A stretch of 63,651 bases of DNA from Thermodesulfobacteriota bacterium (GCA_021604765.1 BQJP01000013.1:1-63651), one strand, 5' to 3'; shown: positions 1-9,440, counted from the first letter of the stretch. The notes: generated by a model from the sequence alone, not told the origin. A program made the numbers and translations.

Positions 1-66
1 AAACAAGGTATTATAAAAGACATTAATGATAATTCAAGACATAATAAGGAGTCATTGAAAAATTAG
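1..66 (+). CDS. 3' end of an unidentified gene (partial)
   Basis: The first 22 codons of frame 1 are open and end in TAG at 64-66, while both other forward frames hit stops within about 30 bases. The visible tail is polar and lysine/asparagine rich (it ends SLKN). It would stop one base before the TTG start of the next gene and carries that gene's AAGGAG at 46-51, which suggests translational coupling. The fragment is too short to assign a function and could be chance. Confidence 0.35.
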   Translation, partial: KQGIIKDINDNSRHNKESLKN

Positions 67-67
67 C

Positions 68-499
68 TTGACAAAAAGTTTCACAAAAAAACAAAGAGAT
101 ATAATTAATTTACACAGAATTGCGCGTATGGCGACTGTGGATGAATTTGGAAAACCGTTGGTAGTTCCGATTTGTTTTGCTTTTGATGGCAGCTTTATTT
201 ACTCCCCTATTGATAAAAAACCTAAAAGTGTACCTACCAGTAAATTAAAGAGGATAAGAAATATTCTCAACAATCCTAATATTTCTTTTGTGATTGATGA
301 GTATTTAGAGAACTGGAGTATGCTCAATTATTTAATAATTCAGGGCACAGCCGAAATAATTAGCGAAGGCGAAGAGTATGAGAATTCACTTTCTATACTT
401 TCTAAAAAATATGATCAATACCGCAAGATGGGTTTAGAGTCCTTAGGAGCACCTGTTATTAAAATAAAACCTGATAAAATAATATCTTGGGGTAATTGA
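68..499 (+). CDS. PPOX-class pyridoxamine 5'-phosphate oxidase-like flavoprotein (possible F420-dependent)
   Basis: A 143-residue protein with the split beta-barrel signature of the pyridoxamine 5'-phosphate oxidase-like superfamily. The N-terminal stretch RIARMATVDEFGKPLVVPI (about residues 17-35) is the typical first strand pair, and LNYLIIQGTAEII (about 86-98) is the second core strand. The pattern is closest to the small PPOX-class proteins described as probable F420-dependent enzymes, which bind a flavin or deazaflavin and reduce small substrates. The exact cofactor and substrate cannot be read from sequence. The start is TTG at 68; no ATG precedes the conserved domain, and an AAGGAG lies 16 bases upstream, which is long spacing. 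An LLM-class oxidoreductase at 60299-61171 is the other possible F420 user here. Confidence 0.75.
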   Translation: MTKSFTKKQRDIINLHRIARMATVDEFGKPLVVPICFAFDGSFIYSPIDKKPKSVPTSKLKRIRNILNNPNISFVIDEYLENWSMLNYLIIQGTAEIISEGEEYENSLSILSKKYDQYRKMGLESLGAPVIKIKPDKIISWGN

Positions 500-664
500 T
501 AATTTTGAGTTAGCGCGTATTTTTATTCTCCTGGTATTTAACATAAATTTTTATTGTATATAAACAATTAAGATTACTAATTGTTCCAAGATCTCTAAAC
601 TTAAGATTATGGAAATGTGTATCACCAATTTGTAATACCAAAACTTTTACTATCAAGGGTAAAT

Positions 665-1849
665 ATGATTCAAGCAGGCACCGGATATTCTGACCTCGAA
701 AATAGCCATGAAGCAGCCAATGCTGCTGCAAAGCAGGCAATGGATAATGCCGGGATTAGTAAAGCCGACTGGGTAATGGTTTTTTGTACTTTTCCGCATA
801 GAGCTAATTATGAAGAGATGTTAAAAATTGTTTGCCAAATTACACATACTCAAAATGTGAGTGGGTGCAGCGCCCTAGGTGTTCTTTCTAATTATGGAGA
901 GACGGAAGCCCTTGCCAGTATAGTAGTCTTAGTAGTTTCCTCGACTAGTATAAAGTCTAAACCCTTTGTTATTTACCAGCTGGGAGCTGGTGGAACGAAA
1001 GCGGGTGAAGAAATTGGTGAGCTTCTGAAATCTTCTAAGGGTTCAAATTCAATTCTGACATTATTGCCTGATCCTTTTCATATTCATCCGGAGTTATTAT
1101 TTAAAGGTATAGAATCAAGATTGGGTCAAATTCCTATAGTAGGGGCCACTGCTTCAGAGGATCCAAGGATTAATGATACTTTTGAGTTTTATGGCGATAG
1201 TGTAGCATCAGGCGCGGTATCAGGACTTTTGCTGGATGGAGATTTTTCTTACAAAGTTGATATTACTCAGGGGTGCCAATTAGTCGGACCCCCTTGTACG
1301 GTAACAAAGTGTAATAAAAACATTATTTCGGAACTTGATGGACAGCCAGCCTATGAGGTTTTAAAAAAGCGTATTCCAAGTGGAATACTTGAGGACCCGA
1401 TGGATATTTTGCGTCTACTTTTTGTAGCTTTTCCACCTGATCCTGATCAACGGGAGATTCATGGCAGTGATTATCTAGTAAGAAACCTTATCGGTGTTGA
1501 CCCCAAGTCAGGTTACGTTGCAGTTCCCCAGAATGTAAAGGAGGGACAATTAATTGGTTTTACGTTGAGAAACCCGGAAATGGCACGAGAAGACCTCAAA
1601 CAAATGTTGGACAGAATTACTTCTAATCAAAATCCCGAAAATTCTTTTAAATTTGGACTATATTTCAACTGTTGCGCTAGGGGATCTTCATTATACGGGC
1701 ATCAGGGTATAGACTCCGCATATATAAGCAGTGCTCTAGGAGATGTTCCTTTTATAGGTTTCTTCGGTAACTCGGAGTTTGCCCCGATTCAAGACAGCAA
1801 CCATCTTTTCACTTACACTGGAGTACTGGTTTTATTTTCAGATAATTGA
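665..1849 (+). CDS. FIST-domain signal transduction protein
   Basis: The protein matches the FIST_N plus FIST_C arrangement, a putative small-ligand (amino-acid) sensor. Visible signs are the N-terminal TGYSD..HEAANAAAKQAM segment, SGCSALGVLS around residue 75, VGATASEDP around 165, and the C-terminal FNCCARGSSLYG and FIGFFGNSEFAP motifs typical of FIST_C. No transmembrane segment or output domain is present, so this is a stand-alone cytoplasmic sensor. The ATG at 665 is preferred over an in-frame GTG at 617 because AAGGG at 655-659 is well placed and the extra 16 residues are not domain-like. A stem-loop follows the gene. Neighbours give no hint of a partner kinase or cyclase. Confidence 0.8.
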   Translation: MIQAGTGYSDLENSHEAANAAAKQAMDNAGISKADWVMVFCTFPHRANYEEMLKIVCQITHTQNVSGCSALGVLSNYGETEALASIVVLVVSSTSIKSKPFVIYQLGAGGTKAGEEIGELLKSSKGSNSILTLLPDPFHIHPELLFKGIESRLGQIPIVGATASEDPRINDTFEFYGDSVASGAVSGLLLDGDFSYKVDITQGCQLVGPPCTVTKCNKNIISELDGQPAYEVLKKRIPSGILEDPMDILRLLFVAFPPDPDQREIHGSDYLVRNLIGVDPKSGYVAVPQNVKEGQLIGFTLRNPEMAREDLKQMLDRITSNQNPENSFKFGLYFNCCARGSSLYGHQGIDSAYISSALGDVPFIGFFGNSEFAPIQDSNHLFTYTGVLVLFSDN

Positions 1850-1874
1850 TAGTTCCCAAAAAATCTTTTGATAA

Positions 1875-1911
1875 TTATGCTTATTTTCTAAAAAGCATAA
1901 ATTCTATTTTT
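1875..1911 (+). terminator. probable rho-independent terminator after the FIST gene
   Basis: An 8-bp inverted repeat TTATGCTT (1875-1882) / AAGCATAA (1893-1900) with a 10-base loop is followed within a few bases by a T-rich tract (1902-1911). The stem is AT rich, so strength is uncertain. Confidence 0.45.
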
Positions 1912-2019
1912 CGATAACTCTTGCTAACATACGGTTGAATTAACGACGCAAATTTTTATGGCACCTTTTTATGATGTGTGATAATATTAGGTAGCGTCGA
2001 GTGTTGCTAGGCAAATTAT

Positions 2020-2108
2020 GCCGAAGTGGCGGAATTTGGTAGACGCGCTGGACTCAGAATCCAGTGGGCATTGCGCTCATGGGGGTTCAAATCCCCCCTT
2101 CGGCACCA
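2020..2108 (+). tRNA. tRNA-Leu (anticodon CAG)
   Basis: An 89-nt tRNA with acceptor stem GCCGAAG / CTTCGGC, anticodon stem CTGGA/TCCAG around loop CTCAGAA (anticodon CAG), a long variable arm as in class II tRNAs, T arm GGGGG-TTCAAAT-CCCCC, and an encoded CCA end. The anticodon reads CUG leucine codons. A possible extended -10 (TGTGATAAT, ending at 1984) lies about 36 bases upstream. Confidence 0.97.
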
Positions 2109-2189
2109 AGAGTAATGCTGGTTGTTTGGGTTAGATTTAGTGAATAGAGTTACTTTAAGATAGGGGTAATTAAAGAATGGGGGTTTCTT

Positions 2190-2939
2190 ATGGGAAAACT
2201 AAAACCACAACTCATTATCACAGGGTCAAATAAGAAAAAAAGTGGTTTCGCTAGCGGTATTGGTCACTTTCTGATACTAGTCGTTGTATTTGTCTTGGGT
2301 GTTTATGTAGGTATGAGGATGGATAATACCGACATGGGCGGGGAGCAATTCGGTGGCGTTTCTGAGGATGCAGCTCCAGCAAGTCAAAATAATATTGTAG
2401 AATCAAGCAATGTCGAGGTGGTGGTGGATCCAGAAATAGTGCCCGAGTCAGTAACTAAGAGTACAGCAAATATAATTGAAGATGAAATAGACAGAACCGA
2501 TTTGCGAACATCTACTGAAAATGAGAACAATGATTTAGATATTTCTAGTTCCATAACAGTAGATGATGATTCATCTTCTCCGAATTTAAACAATGAATTT
2601 AGTCTTGTCGAACAAAATTTAGTAGATCCCACCTCAGAACCAGAAGATTCTTACAGGTTGCAGGTTGCGGCATTTGGAAATCTCAATGACGCCAATCAAC
2701 TTGTTGCTGAACTTAAACAAAAAGGCTATGACGCATATATTGTTACGTCATCCAATTCCAGAGGAGAGGTTTGGAATCTAATTAAGATCGGTAATTTTAA
2801 AACTGCTCAAGAGGCATGGAATTTATCAACTATCTATCAGAGCAAAGAAGCAGGAGAAGTCTTCGTTGAAAGTTTAAACGAGGGCAGGCTGTATAAGGAG
2901 ACTTTGAAAGAGAGTAGTGAGCAAGATAGAAATTTATAA
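2190..2939 (+). CDS. SPOR-domain membrane-anchored protein
   Basis: A 249-residue protein with one N-terminal transmembrane segment (about residues 24-42), a long acidic Ser/Thr/Asn-rich linker (about 50-160), and a C-terminal SPOR domain (about 162-236: YRLQVAAFGNLNDANQLVAE ... VWNLIKIGNF). SPOR domains bind denuded peptidoglycan glycans at the septum, and this single-pass architecture is that of FtsN- or DedD-like division proteins. The linker is very low in hydrophobic residues, consistent with a periplasmic tether. The gene stands between tRNA-Leu and the sigma factor, without division genes nearby. Confidence 0.8.
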   Translation: MGKLKPQLIITGSNKKKSGFASGIGHFLILVVVFVLGVYVGMRMDNTDMGGEQFGGVSEDAAPASQNNIVESSNVEVVVDPEIVPESVTKSTANIIEDEIDRTDLRTSTENENNDLDISSSITVDDDSSSPNLNNEFSLVEQNLVDPTSEPEDSYRLQVAAFGNLNDANQLVAELKQKGYDAYIVTSSNSRGEVWNLIKIGNFKTAQEAWNLSTIYQSKEAGEVFVESLNEGRLYKETLKESSEQDRNL

Positions 2940-3047
2940 AAGGAAAGCAAATATTTGTTAGCTGTTGCGTAGAAGGCCTCTGCAACCTATTGAAATAACT
3001 AAATATTTTTCCTCTCAAAACTTTTTTTGCAAATGCGAAGAAAGTAC

Positions 3048-3076
3048 TTGACATAAATATACAAAAGTCGTATAGT
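3048..3076 (+). promoter_or_regulatory. near-consensus sigma-70 promoter for the sigma factor gene
   Basis: TTGACA at 3048-3053 and TATAGT at 3071-3076 are separated by exactly 17 bases. This is the strongest promoter match I found in the window; it lies about 90 bases upstream of the sigma-factor start. Confidence 0.8.
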
Positions 3077-3164
3077 TGTACAGTTGTAATAGCTCATATC
3101 CAGGCTCTATGCCGGGGCAGGGTTAAATAATAAGCAACATTGTTTTGGGTTAAAAGGTGCTATC

Positions 3165-4367
3165 ATGAAAACAGAAAAATTTAGAGAAGTTGAGGAACAA
3201 GTTCCCACTGAAGTAAATGGACTTGAAGTATTTGATCAAGAAGAAGATCAGGCTTATCCGTCTATCAATATTGCAGATAGTGGAATGAATGAGGATCAAC
3301 CTGAGTTTAGCGTTGAGATCGAAGATAGTCCTGCGAAAGAGCAAAAAACAGAAGAAAAGTGGACTCCTGACGAACAGTTTAGACTTCTTTATGTATATTT
3401 CAAAGATATGGCAGTTGAATCCCTTTTAACGGCAAAAGAAGAGGTAGAGGTCTCAGCCCAAATTAAAAAATGTGAAGCTAAAGCAATTGAACTTACTATT
3501 AATGTAGATAAGCTGAGAAAGAAAAGAGAAAGTCTTATTAAAAGAGACACGAAGACCGGTAAAAACCGAATAAGCGAAAAAGAGTTAACCAAAAGAATAG
3601 AATGCTTTAGAGCCTTTATATCAGTCTTTTCTGAACGTGCTTGTAATATGAAGGAGAGATTTGTTAAAGCTAACCTAAGGCTTGTTGTAAGTATTTCAAA
3701 GAGATATATGGGCAGAGGATTGCCGCTAACAGATTTAATTCAGGAAGGGAATGTTGGATTAATGAGGGCGGTAGAAAGATTTGACCATACTAAAGGTTAC
3801 AAGTTCTCGACTTACGCATCATGGTGGATACATCAGGCTATTTCAAGAGCACTTCTTGACCAAACCAGAACCATAAGAGTCCCAGTATATGTATTAGAGC
3901 AAGCAAGTAAGGTATACAGGATTAGCTCTATGCTGCATAAAGAAATGGGAAGAAAGCCTTTGCCTGAGGAAGTGGCAGAGATAGCAGGTATCTCGGTTGA
4001 AGGTGTAAAAAGAATTCTTGAATCAACTAATGATGCAGCCCGTCTGGATACCCCAATTATGGATGGCGAGAAGACTACTCTTCTAGACTTTATCTCAGAT
4101 GAAAAGTCTCCGGCTCCTGATACTGTAATGGCAACTACTGCCCTTACACAAGAGATAAGAGAAGCATTAAACATCCTTACCCCAAGGGAAGAGGAAATAA
4201 TAAGGCTTCGGTTTGGAATAGATCAGGACGGTACCTACACACTGGATGAAATTGGGAGAAGATTTGATCTCACTAGAGAGCGTATCAGGCAGATTGAGAA
4301 AAGAGCTCTTGAGAAACTAGCTGAAGCTGATTCAGGTGATGTACTAAGAAGCTTTCTTGCAATTTAA
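3165..4367 (+). CDS. sigma-70 family RNA polymerase sigma factor (RpoD/RpoS type)
   Basis: A 400-residue sigma factor. After an acidic N-terminal tail (about 1-65) come region 1.2 ([19 protein letters not shown]), a short charged insert in place of the long non-conserved region, region 2 ([20 protein letters not shown], then the -10 helix [20 protein letters not shown]), region 3, and region 4 with the -35 helix-turn-helix ([20 protein letters not shown]). A typical region 1.1 is not recognisable, so it may be a compact primary factor or a group 2 stress/stationary factor; sequence alone does not decide. AAAGGTG precedes the ATG by 6 bases. A strong TTGACA-17-TATAGT promoter drives it. Confidence 0.9.
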   Translation: MKTEKFREVEEQVPTEVNGLEVFDQEEDQAYPSINIADSGMNEDQPEFSVEIEDSPAKEQKTEEKWTPDEQFRLLYVYFKDMAVESLLTAKEEVEVSAQIKKCEAKAIELTINVDKLRKKRESLIKRDTKTGKNRISEKELTKRIECFRAFISVFSERACNMKERFVKANLRLVVSISKRYMGRGLPLTDLIQEGNVGLMRAVERFDHTKGYKFSTYASWWIHQAISRALLDQTRTIRVPVYVLEQASKVYRISSMLHKEMGRKPLPEEVAEIAGISVEGVKRILESTNDAARLDTPIMDGEKTTLLDFISDEKSPAPDTVMATTALTQEIREALNILTPREEEIIRLRFGIDQDGTYTLDEIGRRFDLTRERIRQIEKRALEKLAEADSGDVLRSFLAI

Positions 4368-4588
4368 TTAAGGCTTTTCTGATTCTACATCTTAGAACAG
4401 CCTTAGTTCACACATTTTTATACCCAATTTAACTTTTTACTATATAGTTCTATCTTAAAGAGCATTGTCATTGCTCTGGATATAGCATAATTTCACTTTT
4501 TATTTTTAATCACCACTCTTAAATACTTGATGAGGAATAGATTAGTCTTTAATATACATGGATCAAAATTTACTAGAGGAATTATCAA

Positions 4589-5833
4589 ATGAATAATCAG
4601 GAAATAGTTGATCTGATTGAAGCGCATCCCAAATGGTATCAAAAAATCGAATTACCAAACGGTATATCCACGCCTGGTAGAGACCGGTCGAAAACTGCAG
4701 ACGCTATATTTCCAAAAGATCTAACAGGTAAAACGGTTCTTGATGTTGGATGTGCTGAAGGCTACTTCAGTTTTGAGGCTAAAAAGAGAAATGCAGATAA
4801 AGTTGTTGGTATAGATTTAGATATTGATAAGTTAAAAATCGCAAAAAAGTTTTCTGAATTCCAAAATTTAGATATAGATTTTCAGAACCTAGATCTCGAT
4901 CAACTTGACGACTCTGACACCTACGATTATGTAATATGTTTGAACATCCTTCACCATGTCACTAATCCAATAGCTTTAATAAACAAACTCATCAATAAGA
5001 CGAAAGTAAAACTCATACTTGAGGTAGCTGATCTCACTATGGGAATTTCTGACATAGGTAAAAAGAAGAAAAGTAAAGCGCTTCTAGGATTCTGGGGCTC
5101 CATATTCAAATATCTGCCCGAATCTCTAAAGCCGGGAATCTTAGCGGTAGATTCAAGGGCCAGATTTCTGATCAGCAGAACATGGATAAAGAATTTGATT
5201 GAGACTCAGTATCTGGATATTGGAAAACTGAAATTTTTGGATTCCGAGCTTGAACACAGATACATGATTGATGCAAGAATAAGAAATATTAATGACATCT
5301 CAATAATTTCGGGCCCTACAAACATAGGCAAGAGCACGTTGATCGAGATGCTTAAGTCGGGAGATAGAGACTCTTTTAAACTTGCGGGTATAGATCCTGA
5401 TACAAATTGGTCGATAATGACAGCATCGGAGCTCCAAAAGACTCCGAACGTGGAAATAGAGGATCTCATATTGGAGTACGATATTTGCAGAACAATATTA
5501 AGAAGATATGGGATATTCGAATATGATCCTGTTTTTAGATTATTTAGAAGCTCTAATCTTAAAACAGTATACGTTCTCGTTTGCAACCGTGAAGAATACC
5601 TAAGAAGGGTAGAGGAATGTTTTAATAAACTCAGCAAGCCGAAGAAAAAAGATAAAGAGAAATCTCAAAGGATGATTACTGAGTTTTCTCATGCTTCCAA
5701 ATATGTGGGAATCTATCTCGACTGGATTGATTTCTGTAAATCAAACGGTTGTGAGGTTAAATATATTGATTCGAACACAGGGAGTATAAAGGTAATTGAA
5801 GAAGATGAAGCTCTAAAGATTATTAATTCGTAG
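4589..5833 (+). CDS. SAM-dependent methyltransferase fused to a P-loop domain
   Basis: The N-terminal half (about 1-200) is a class I SAM methyltransferase with motif I VLDVGCAEGYF (50-60), acidic motif II VVGIDLDID and a post-motif ICLNILHHV. The C-terminal half (about 235-414) carries a Walker A motif GPTNIGKST at about 242-250, followed by charged helices with no clear G-domain motifs, so it looks more like a small-molecule or sugar kinase fold than a GTPase. The adjacent convergent sulfotransferase and SGNH hydrolase suggest modification of a surface glycan or lipid; that is inference. Substrates of both halves are unknown. Confidence 0.75.
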   Translation: MNNQEIVDLIEAHPKWYQKIELPNGISTPGRDRSKTADAIFPKDLTGKTVLDVGCAEGYFSFEAKKRNADKVVGIDLDIDKLKIAKKFSEFQNLDIDFQNLDLDQLDDSDTYDYVICLNILHHVTNPIALINKLINKTKVKLILEVADLTMGISDIGKKKKSKALLGFWGSIFKYLPESLKPGILAVDSRARFLISRTWIKNLIETQYLDIGKLKFLDSELEHRYMIDARIRNINDISIISGPTNIGKSTLIEMLKSGDRDSFKLAGIDPDTNWSIMTASELQKTPNVEIEDLILEYDICRTILRRYGIFEYDPVFRLFRSSNLKTVYVLVCNREEYLRRVEECFNKLSKPKKKDKEKSQRMITEFSHASKYVGIYLDWIDFCKSNGCEVKYIDSNTGSIKVIEEDEALKIINS

Positions 5834-5917
5834 CACCCAATCCTACTCTACAATAGATTCCTAACGACAATTCGTTCTGAGTTCAGAGAGAAGTATTAGT
5901 TTGAAGGTGTTTCTTAA

Positions 5918-6553
5918 TTAAAATTCATAACCGAAAAAATCAATATCCCTTGCAAATCGCTCGGCAATAAGATCCCTTGTTGCTTCAGTATAATAGGAAC
6001 GGTAGTTTTTATGGTTGGAGCTATTTTTATGAGGGAGAGCAGCGTTTCCTAACTCGAGATTCTGGAACACAGTTTGTGTATCATTATTGAGATTTTCAAA
6101 TTTACCTATGAAGTCCACAAGTATTGATCCGTCCTCATCTGTTATATAGTCGAGCTGGTTATAGGCAAAACTTTTGCGTCCGTCCGTGTCTTCGATTATA
6201 TCCACGCAATTATAAAGAAAATCCTCAAATGTCTTAGAGTTTTCAAACACATACTGCCTCATACGGCTGTACTTCCCAAATCCAGTAAAGCGCTTGTACC
6301 ATGTAGGCTTGCCCCTTTCCTGAATCATAGTGTACCAAGACACCAACCTGTCCCATGGGTTTCTTACAAAAGCGACTTTGTAGTATTCGTTCCAATCCTG
6401 GCCTAAACGCTCCTTAGCCCAGGCCGCATGGTCATGGGGGCCCATGAAATTCTCTAAATCTGTTATGTGCTCCTTTAGAACAGCTTCAAAGCTCCTGCCA
6501 GCTGTTTTTTGGATGTGAACGAATAAAAATTTTTTTGAACGCGAAATTATCAT
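5918..6553 (-). CDS. sulfotransferase family protein
   Basis: A 211-residue PAPS-dependent sulfotransferase of the Sulfotransfer_2 type. The 5'-phosphosulfate-binding loop is FVHIQKTAGRS (residues 11-21), and the 3'-phosphate-binding strand/helix is VAFVRNPWDRLVSWY (60-74). The size fits the small bacterial enzymes that sulfate glycans or lipids. It lacks a signal peptide, so it should act on the cytoplasmic face. It lies downstream of the SGNH hydrolase on the same strand (172-base gap) and converges on the methyltransferase/P-loop gene. The acceptor is unknown. Confidence 0.85.
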   Translation of the reverse strand: MIISRSKKFLFVHIQKTAGRSFEAVLKEHITDLENFMGPHDHAAWAKERLGQDWNEYYKVAFVRNPWDRLVSWYTMIQERGKPTWYKRFTGFGKYSRMRQYVFENSKTFEDFLYNCVDIIEDTDGRKSFAYNQLDYITDEDGSILVDFIGKFENLNNDTQTVFQNLELGNAALPHKNSSNHKNYRSYYTEATRDLIAERFARDIDFFGYEF

Positions 6554-6725
6554 TTCTTTCCTTAATTACTCTCAAATATGAATTTTTCGTCTGTTTTCTC
6601 AATAAATCAATTTTGCAAAAGATATAATACTATATAAGTCGAAAAAGGCTAATCTAAAAAACCTCATGAAAAAAGAGGAAAAAACTTAAGTCTTCATGCA
6701 TGGTTTGATATAAAAAACATTGTAC

Positions 6726-7763
6726 TTAACGAACGGATGACCCTTGTTTCTCCAAAAGTGATTGGTTTTTAAGGTCATGATATATTGAATCTGCGAATAA
6801 TACGTTTGCCTCTGTGTTCGGATGAAAATCCACTTTATATATTCTGAAATCTCTGAAGCTCGTGCCAGCAAATGACGGGAGTGTATTCGAAAAAAACAGA
6901 TTGTTTTTCTCTGCTAGAGCCATGATTTTTTTGCTGAGCTCATAGTGTAAATAATCGTGATCCAGTACTACAACACAAATAGGTATGCCATACTTCTGGC
7001 TAATCTCGTCCAAAGCATGAAACTTCGTGCCAAGTTCATCTAAATGCTCATTATGGTGTTTAAGGAACTTAGGTGTTTTGGTATCATGGGGACCGAATAT
7101 TTTGATTCTTTTTAGAAGCTTGTACGTATAACTCCTAAAAAAATGATTTTTCTTGGGTTTAGGAACAAACTCCTTGTATTCTTTATCGGTAAATTCAGAG
7201 CCGTCCAGAACAAAAAGTACAAGATCTGGGTCGTATTCAAGAGCCTTGAATTTAAGCGTGGCCAGCTTGTTCCTCATCGTATATCCGCCTACTCCGAAAT
7301 TGATAAATTCATACTTAAGACTCTCTGATTCTCTGTTTAACCTGTCCTCAAGCAGTGAGTGGAAAGTGTTCTCGATCTCGACTCCCGAACCAAATGTAAA
7401 CGATGAGCCTATGACTACGACTCTAAATGTGTCATCAGGTTTCTCAATTGAGTATTCAATATCTCTAAGTCCTCTGGAATTGGTTTTGAAGCTCACTAGT
7501 TTTAACTGCGAGTCGATATTCGGTTTATGCTCGTATACAATTGATTTCACGTCTGAAGCCTGTATAAAACCTGAGTGACCAAGCGATTTAACACTGTACA
7601 TTTTTTTGTAGCTAAGGGAATCGTAACCGAAAATGTGAAACCGGACGGCTTGTTCCACTAGTAATAAAACCAAGATTGCCAGTATTACTATTACAACAAT
7701 ATTACCGCCGTTTCTCGAAATAAAGTTTTTGTTATTTGCGGATTGATTCACAATTGTTTCCAA
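6726..7763 (-). CDS. membrane-anchored SGNH/GDSL-like hydrolase
   Basis: One N-terminal transmembrane helix (about residues 21-40) is followed by an SGNH-fold domain: block I VVVIGSSFTFGSG with the candidate catalytic Ser, block II-like INFGVGGYTM, and a C-terminal DFHPNTEAN giving the Asp-x-His of the catalytic dyad. The usual GDS is GSS here. Such anchored hydrolases commonly add or remove acyl groups on exported polysaccharides. Neighbouring sulfotransferase and methyltransferase genes support a role in surface decoration, which is inference. Confidence 0.75.
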   Translation of the reverse strand: METIVNQSANNKNFISRNGGNIVVIVILAILVLLLVEQAVRFHIFGYDSLSYKKMYSVKSLGHSGFIQASDVKSIVYEHKPNIDSQLKLVSFKTNSRGLRDIEYSIEKPDDTFRVVVIGSSFTFGSGVEIENTFHSLLEDRLNRESESLKYEFINFGVGGYTMRNKLATLKFKALEYDPDLVLFVLDGSEFTDKEYKEFVPKPKKNHFFRSYTYKLLKRIKIFGPHDTKTPKFLKHHNEHLDELGTKFHALDEISQKYGIPICVVVLDHDYLHYELSKKIMALAEKNNLFFSNTLPSFAGTSFRDFRIYKVDFHPNTEANVLFADSIYHDLKNQSLLEKQGSSVR

Positions 7764-7904
7764 TAACTACCAATTTGTAATATTTAATATTTTCAGAATG
7801 TTTGTGGATGCCCTGATAATATAGTCTTGAGAAGACTAGTAAAAATTATAACAGCCGCTAAATTGCTTTCAATATTGTTATTGTTTCTCATTTTGATAAA
7901 AGGT

Positions 7905-8933
7905 TCAATCGATATCTTCGAAAACCAATTCTTTGACTTCATCTGATTCAATTGAAAGCTCTATTCTAATATTGTCGTCATATTCTCTAATCCAAGAAAT
8001 CATGTTTTTATAGATATCGACCCTCTGAAATTTTAAATATTTGTATTTACCATCAGTTGAGGGAAACAGTTCTCCTAGGATGGTTGGGCTAGCCGGGAAC
8101 CTCTTTTTTATAGTTTCAAATAGGACCTTATTGTGCTTAGGCGTTCCTAGCGATATATAGTCGATCTGTTTTGTATCAAGTCTGGTAAAAAGTTCTTGTA
8201 TCATTTTTTGGTAAAGGTCTTCCCATCCTTCTATTTTAATAATGGGATCAAGTCTTACACCTACTGTATAACCTGATTCTTGGCATCTTCTAGCAGCCTC
8301 AAGTCTTTCCTTAAAAGAAGGAGTTTTGTGCTCAATCATGTCGGCAATTTTTTTGGGGCTGAAGGTCCATGAAGGTATCACATTTTTAGGCGGGCTATCT
8401 ATAGATATTAAATTATTAATATTGGTGCTTTTAGTTCTAAACTCGATTGTTCCTTTATTATGCTTTGAGAAAAGCTCAACTATATCAGTAGAAAATTCAG
8501 TAAGATCATCAAAAGCCAAGGCGTCGCATACTTCACCTACATGAAAGTAAGGATTCTCAAAACTATTCAATAATTCTTCAATCTTTTTAAGAACCTCGTC
8601 GCGGTTAACAAATACTACAGGGACTTTTGTTTGGAAATAATATTGAAGGTAACAGTACTCGCAATCATATTTGCAGTCGATCTCATGAAACAAATAGAAC
8701 TGTCCATGATCCATCCTGCCAATATTTTTAATTAGCTCTCCTTTCTTGCTCGCTAGCGCCAAGGAGTTTTTATCTTCATCGGCTCTTTGGTTAAAAGATT
8801 TTTCTTGCCCAATTTTTTTATAGTTTTCAACACAAATAATTGGGGCGGAATGTATTTTAGATAATATTTTCTGGGTAAATGGATGATCTAAAATATCTTC
8901 TTCGACATAAACTTTGTCGGGAGTTTGAATCAA
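7905..8933 (-). CDS. radical SAM protein of the spore photoproduct lyase (SplB-like) family
   Basis: A 342-residue radical SAM enzyme with the [4Fe-4S] cluster motif C87-x3-C91-x2-C94 (CKYDCEYCYLQ), the family's N-terminal lead-in (IGRMDHGQFYLFHEIDC) and the middle motif GEVCDALAFDDLT. These features match the SPL/SplB-like family, whose founding member repairs 5-thyminyl-5,6-dihydrothymine in spore DNA. No sporulation genes are visible, so the substrate here may be another thymine photoproduct or something unrelated. It runs in the same direction as the upstream SCP2 gene with a 50-base gap. Confidence 0.75.
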   Translation of the reverse strand: MIQTPDKVYVEEDILDHPFTQKILSKIHSAPIICVENYKKIGQEKSFNQRADEDKNSLALASKKGELIKNIGRMDHGQFYLFHEIDCKYDCEYCYLQYYFQTKVPVVFVNRDEVLKKIEELLNSFENPYFHVGEVCDALAFDDLTEFSTDIVELFSKHNKGTIEFRTKSTNINNLISIDSPPKNVIPSWTFSPKKIADMIEHKTPSFKERLEAARRCQESGYTVGVRLDPIIKIEGWEDLYQKMIQELFTRLDTKQIDYISLGTPKHNKVLFETIKKRFPASPTILGELFPSTDGKYKYLKFQRVDIYKNMISWIREYDDNIRIELSIESDEVKELVFEDID

Positions 8934-8983
8934 TTTATAATTTACCTTCAGCTAAGACTGATTTTGTATATAATTTGAATCCT

Positions 8984-9307
8984 TTATTTCCTTAAAATTT
9001 GACCGAGCTTCATAGCAAGCCCTATGTCTCCTGACATCTTAACCTTTCCGGTTAAAAGTGCGCTTTCAGGGCGAAGTTTGCCGGTAAACATATTAACAAA
9101 ATTCACATCACTTGATTTAAAAGTACATTGGGCTTCTTCTTCGGTTTGTCTTACCCCTAATGTCTCTTGTCTTAAGTCAACTATCCAGGTTCCTCCGTCA
9201 GGCCCGTTTAATTCAAATTTATAGACTGCTCTAACTTCAGAAAGCTCTTCAGACTTTTCTTTTATTTTTCTCTCTACTTTTTCAAATATTTCTCTAGTTG
9301 TAGCCAT
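8984..9307 (-). CDS. SCP2 sterol-binding domain protein
   Basis: A 107-residue stand-alone SCP2 domain. The pattern FELNGPDGGTWIVDLR ... CTFKSSDVNFVNMFTGKL ... AALLTGKVKMSGD-like end (ALLTGKVKMSGDIGLAMKL) is typical. The family binds lipids or acyl-CoA in a hydrophobic tunnel; bacterial single-domain members have no settled role. It would fit the acyl-CoA metabolism seen elsewhere in the window, but no direct link is visible. Confidence 0.85.
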   Translation of the reverse strand: MATTREIFEKVERKIKEKSEELSEVRAVYKFELNGPDGGTWIVDLRQETLGVRQTEEEAQCTFKSSDVNFVNMFTGKLRPESALLTGKVKMSGDIGLAMKLGQILRK

Positions 9308-9440
9308 TTAATGTATCCCCTTATCATTGGGAAAGCATTTTACCATTGATATGTCAATTTATGCAAGATCGAAATTGAATAATTGACGCTAAGCATTTAA
9401 GGATTTACAATTCCATTGCGTTTTTCGAATAGGAATTTTA

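Noticed and set aside
617-664. Upstream GTG start of the FIST gene
   Set aside because: The extra 16 residues add nothing domain-like, while AAGGG is well placed for the ATG at 665.
4459-4477. AGAGCA/TGCTCT stem-loop as a terminator of the sigma gene
   Set aside because: It is short and not followed by a T run, and lies about 90 bases after the stop.
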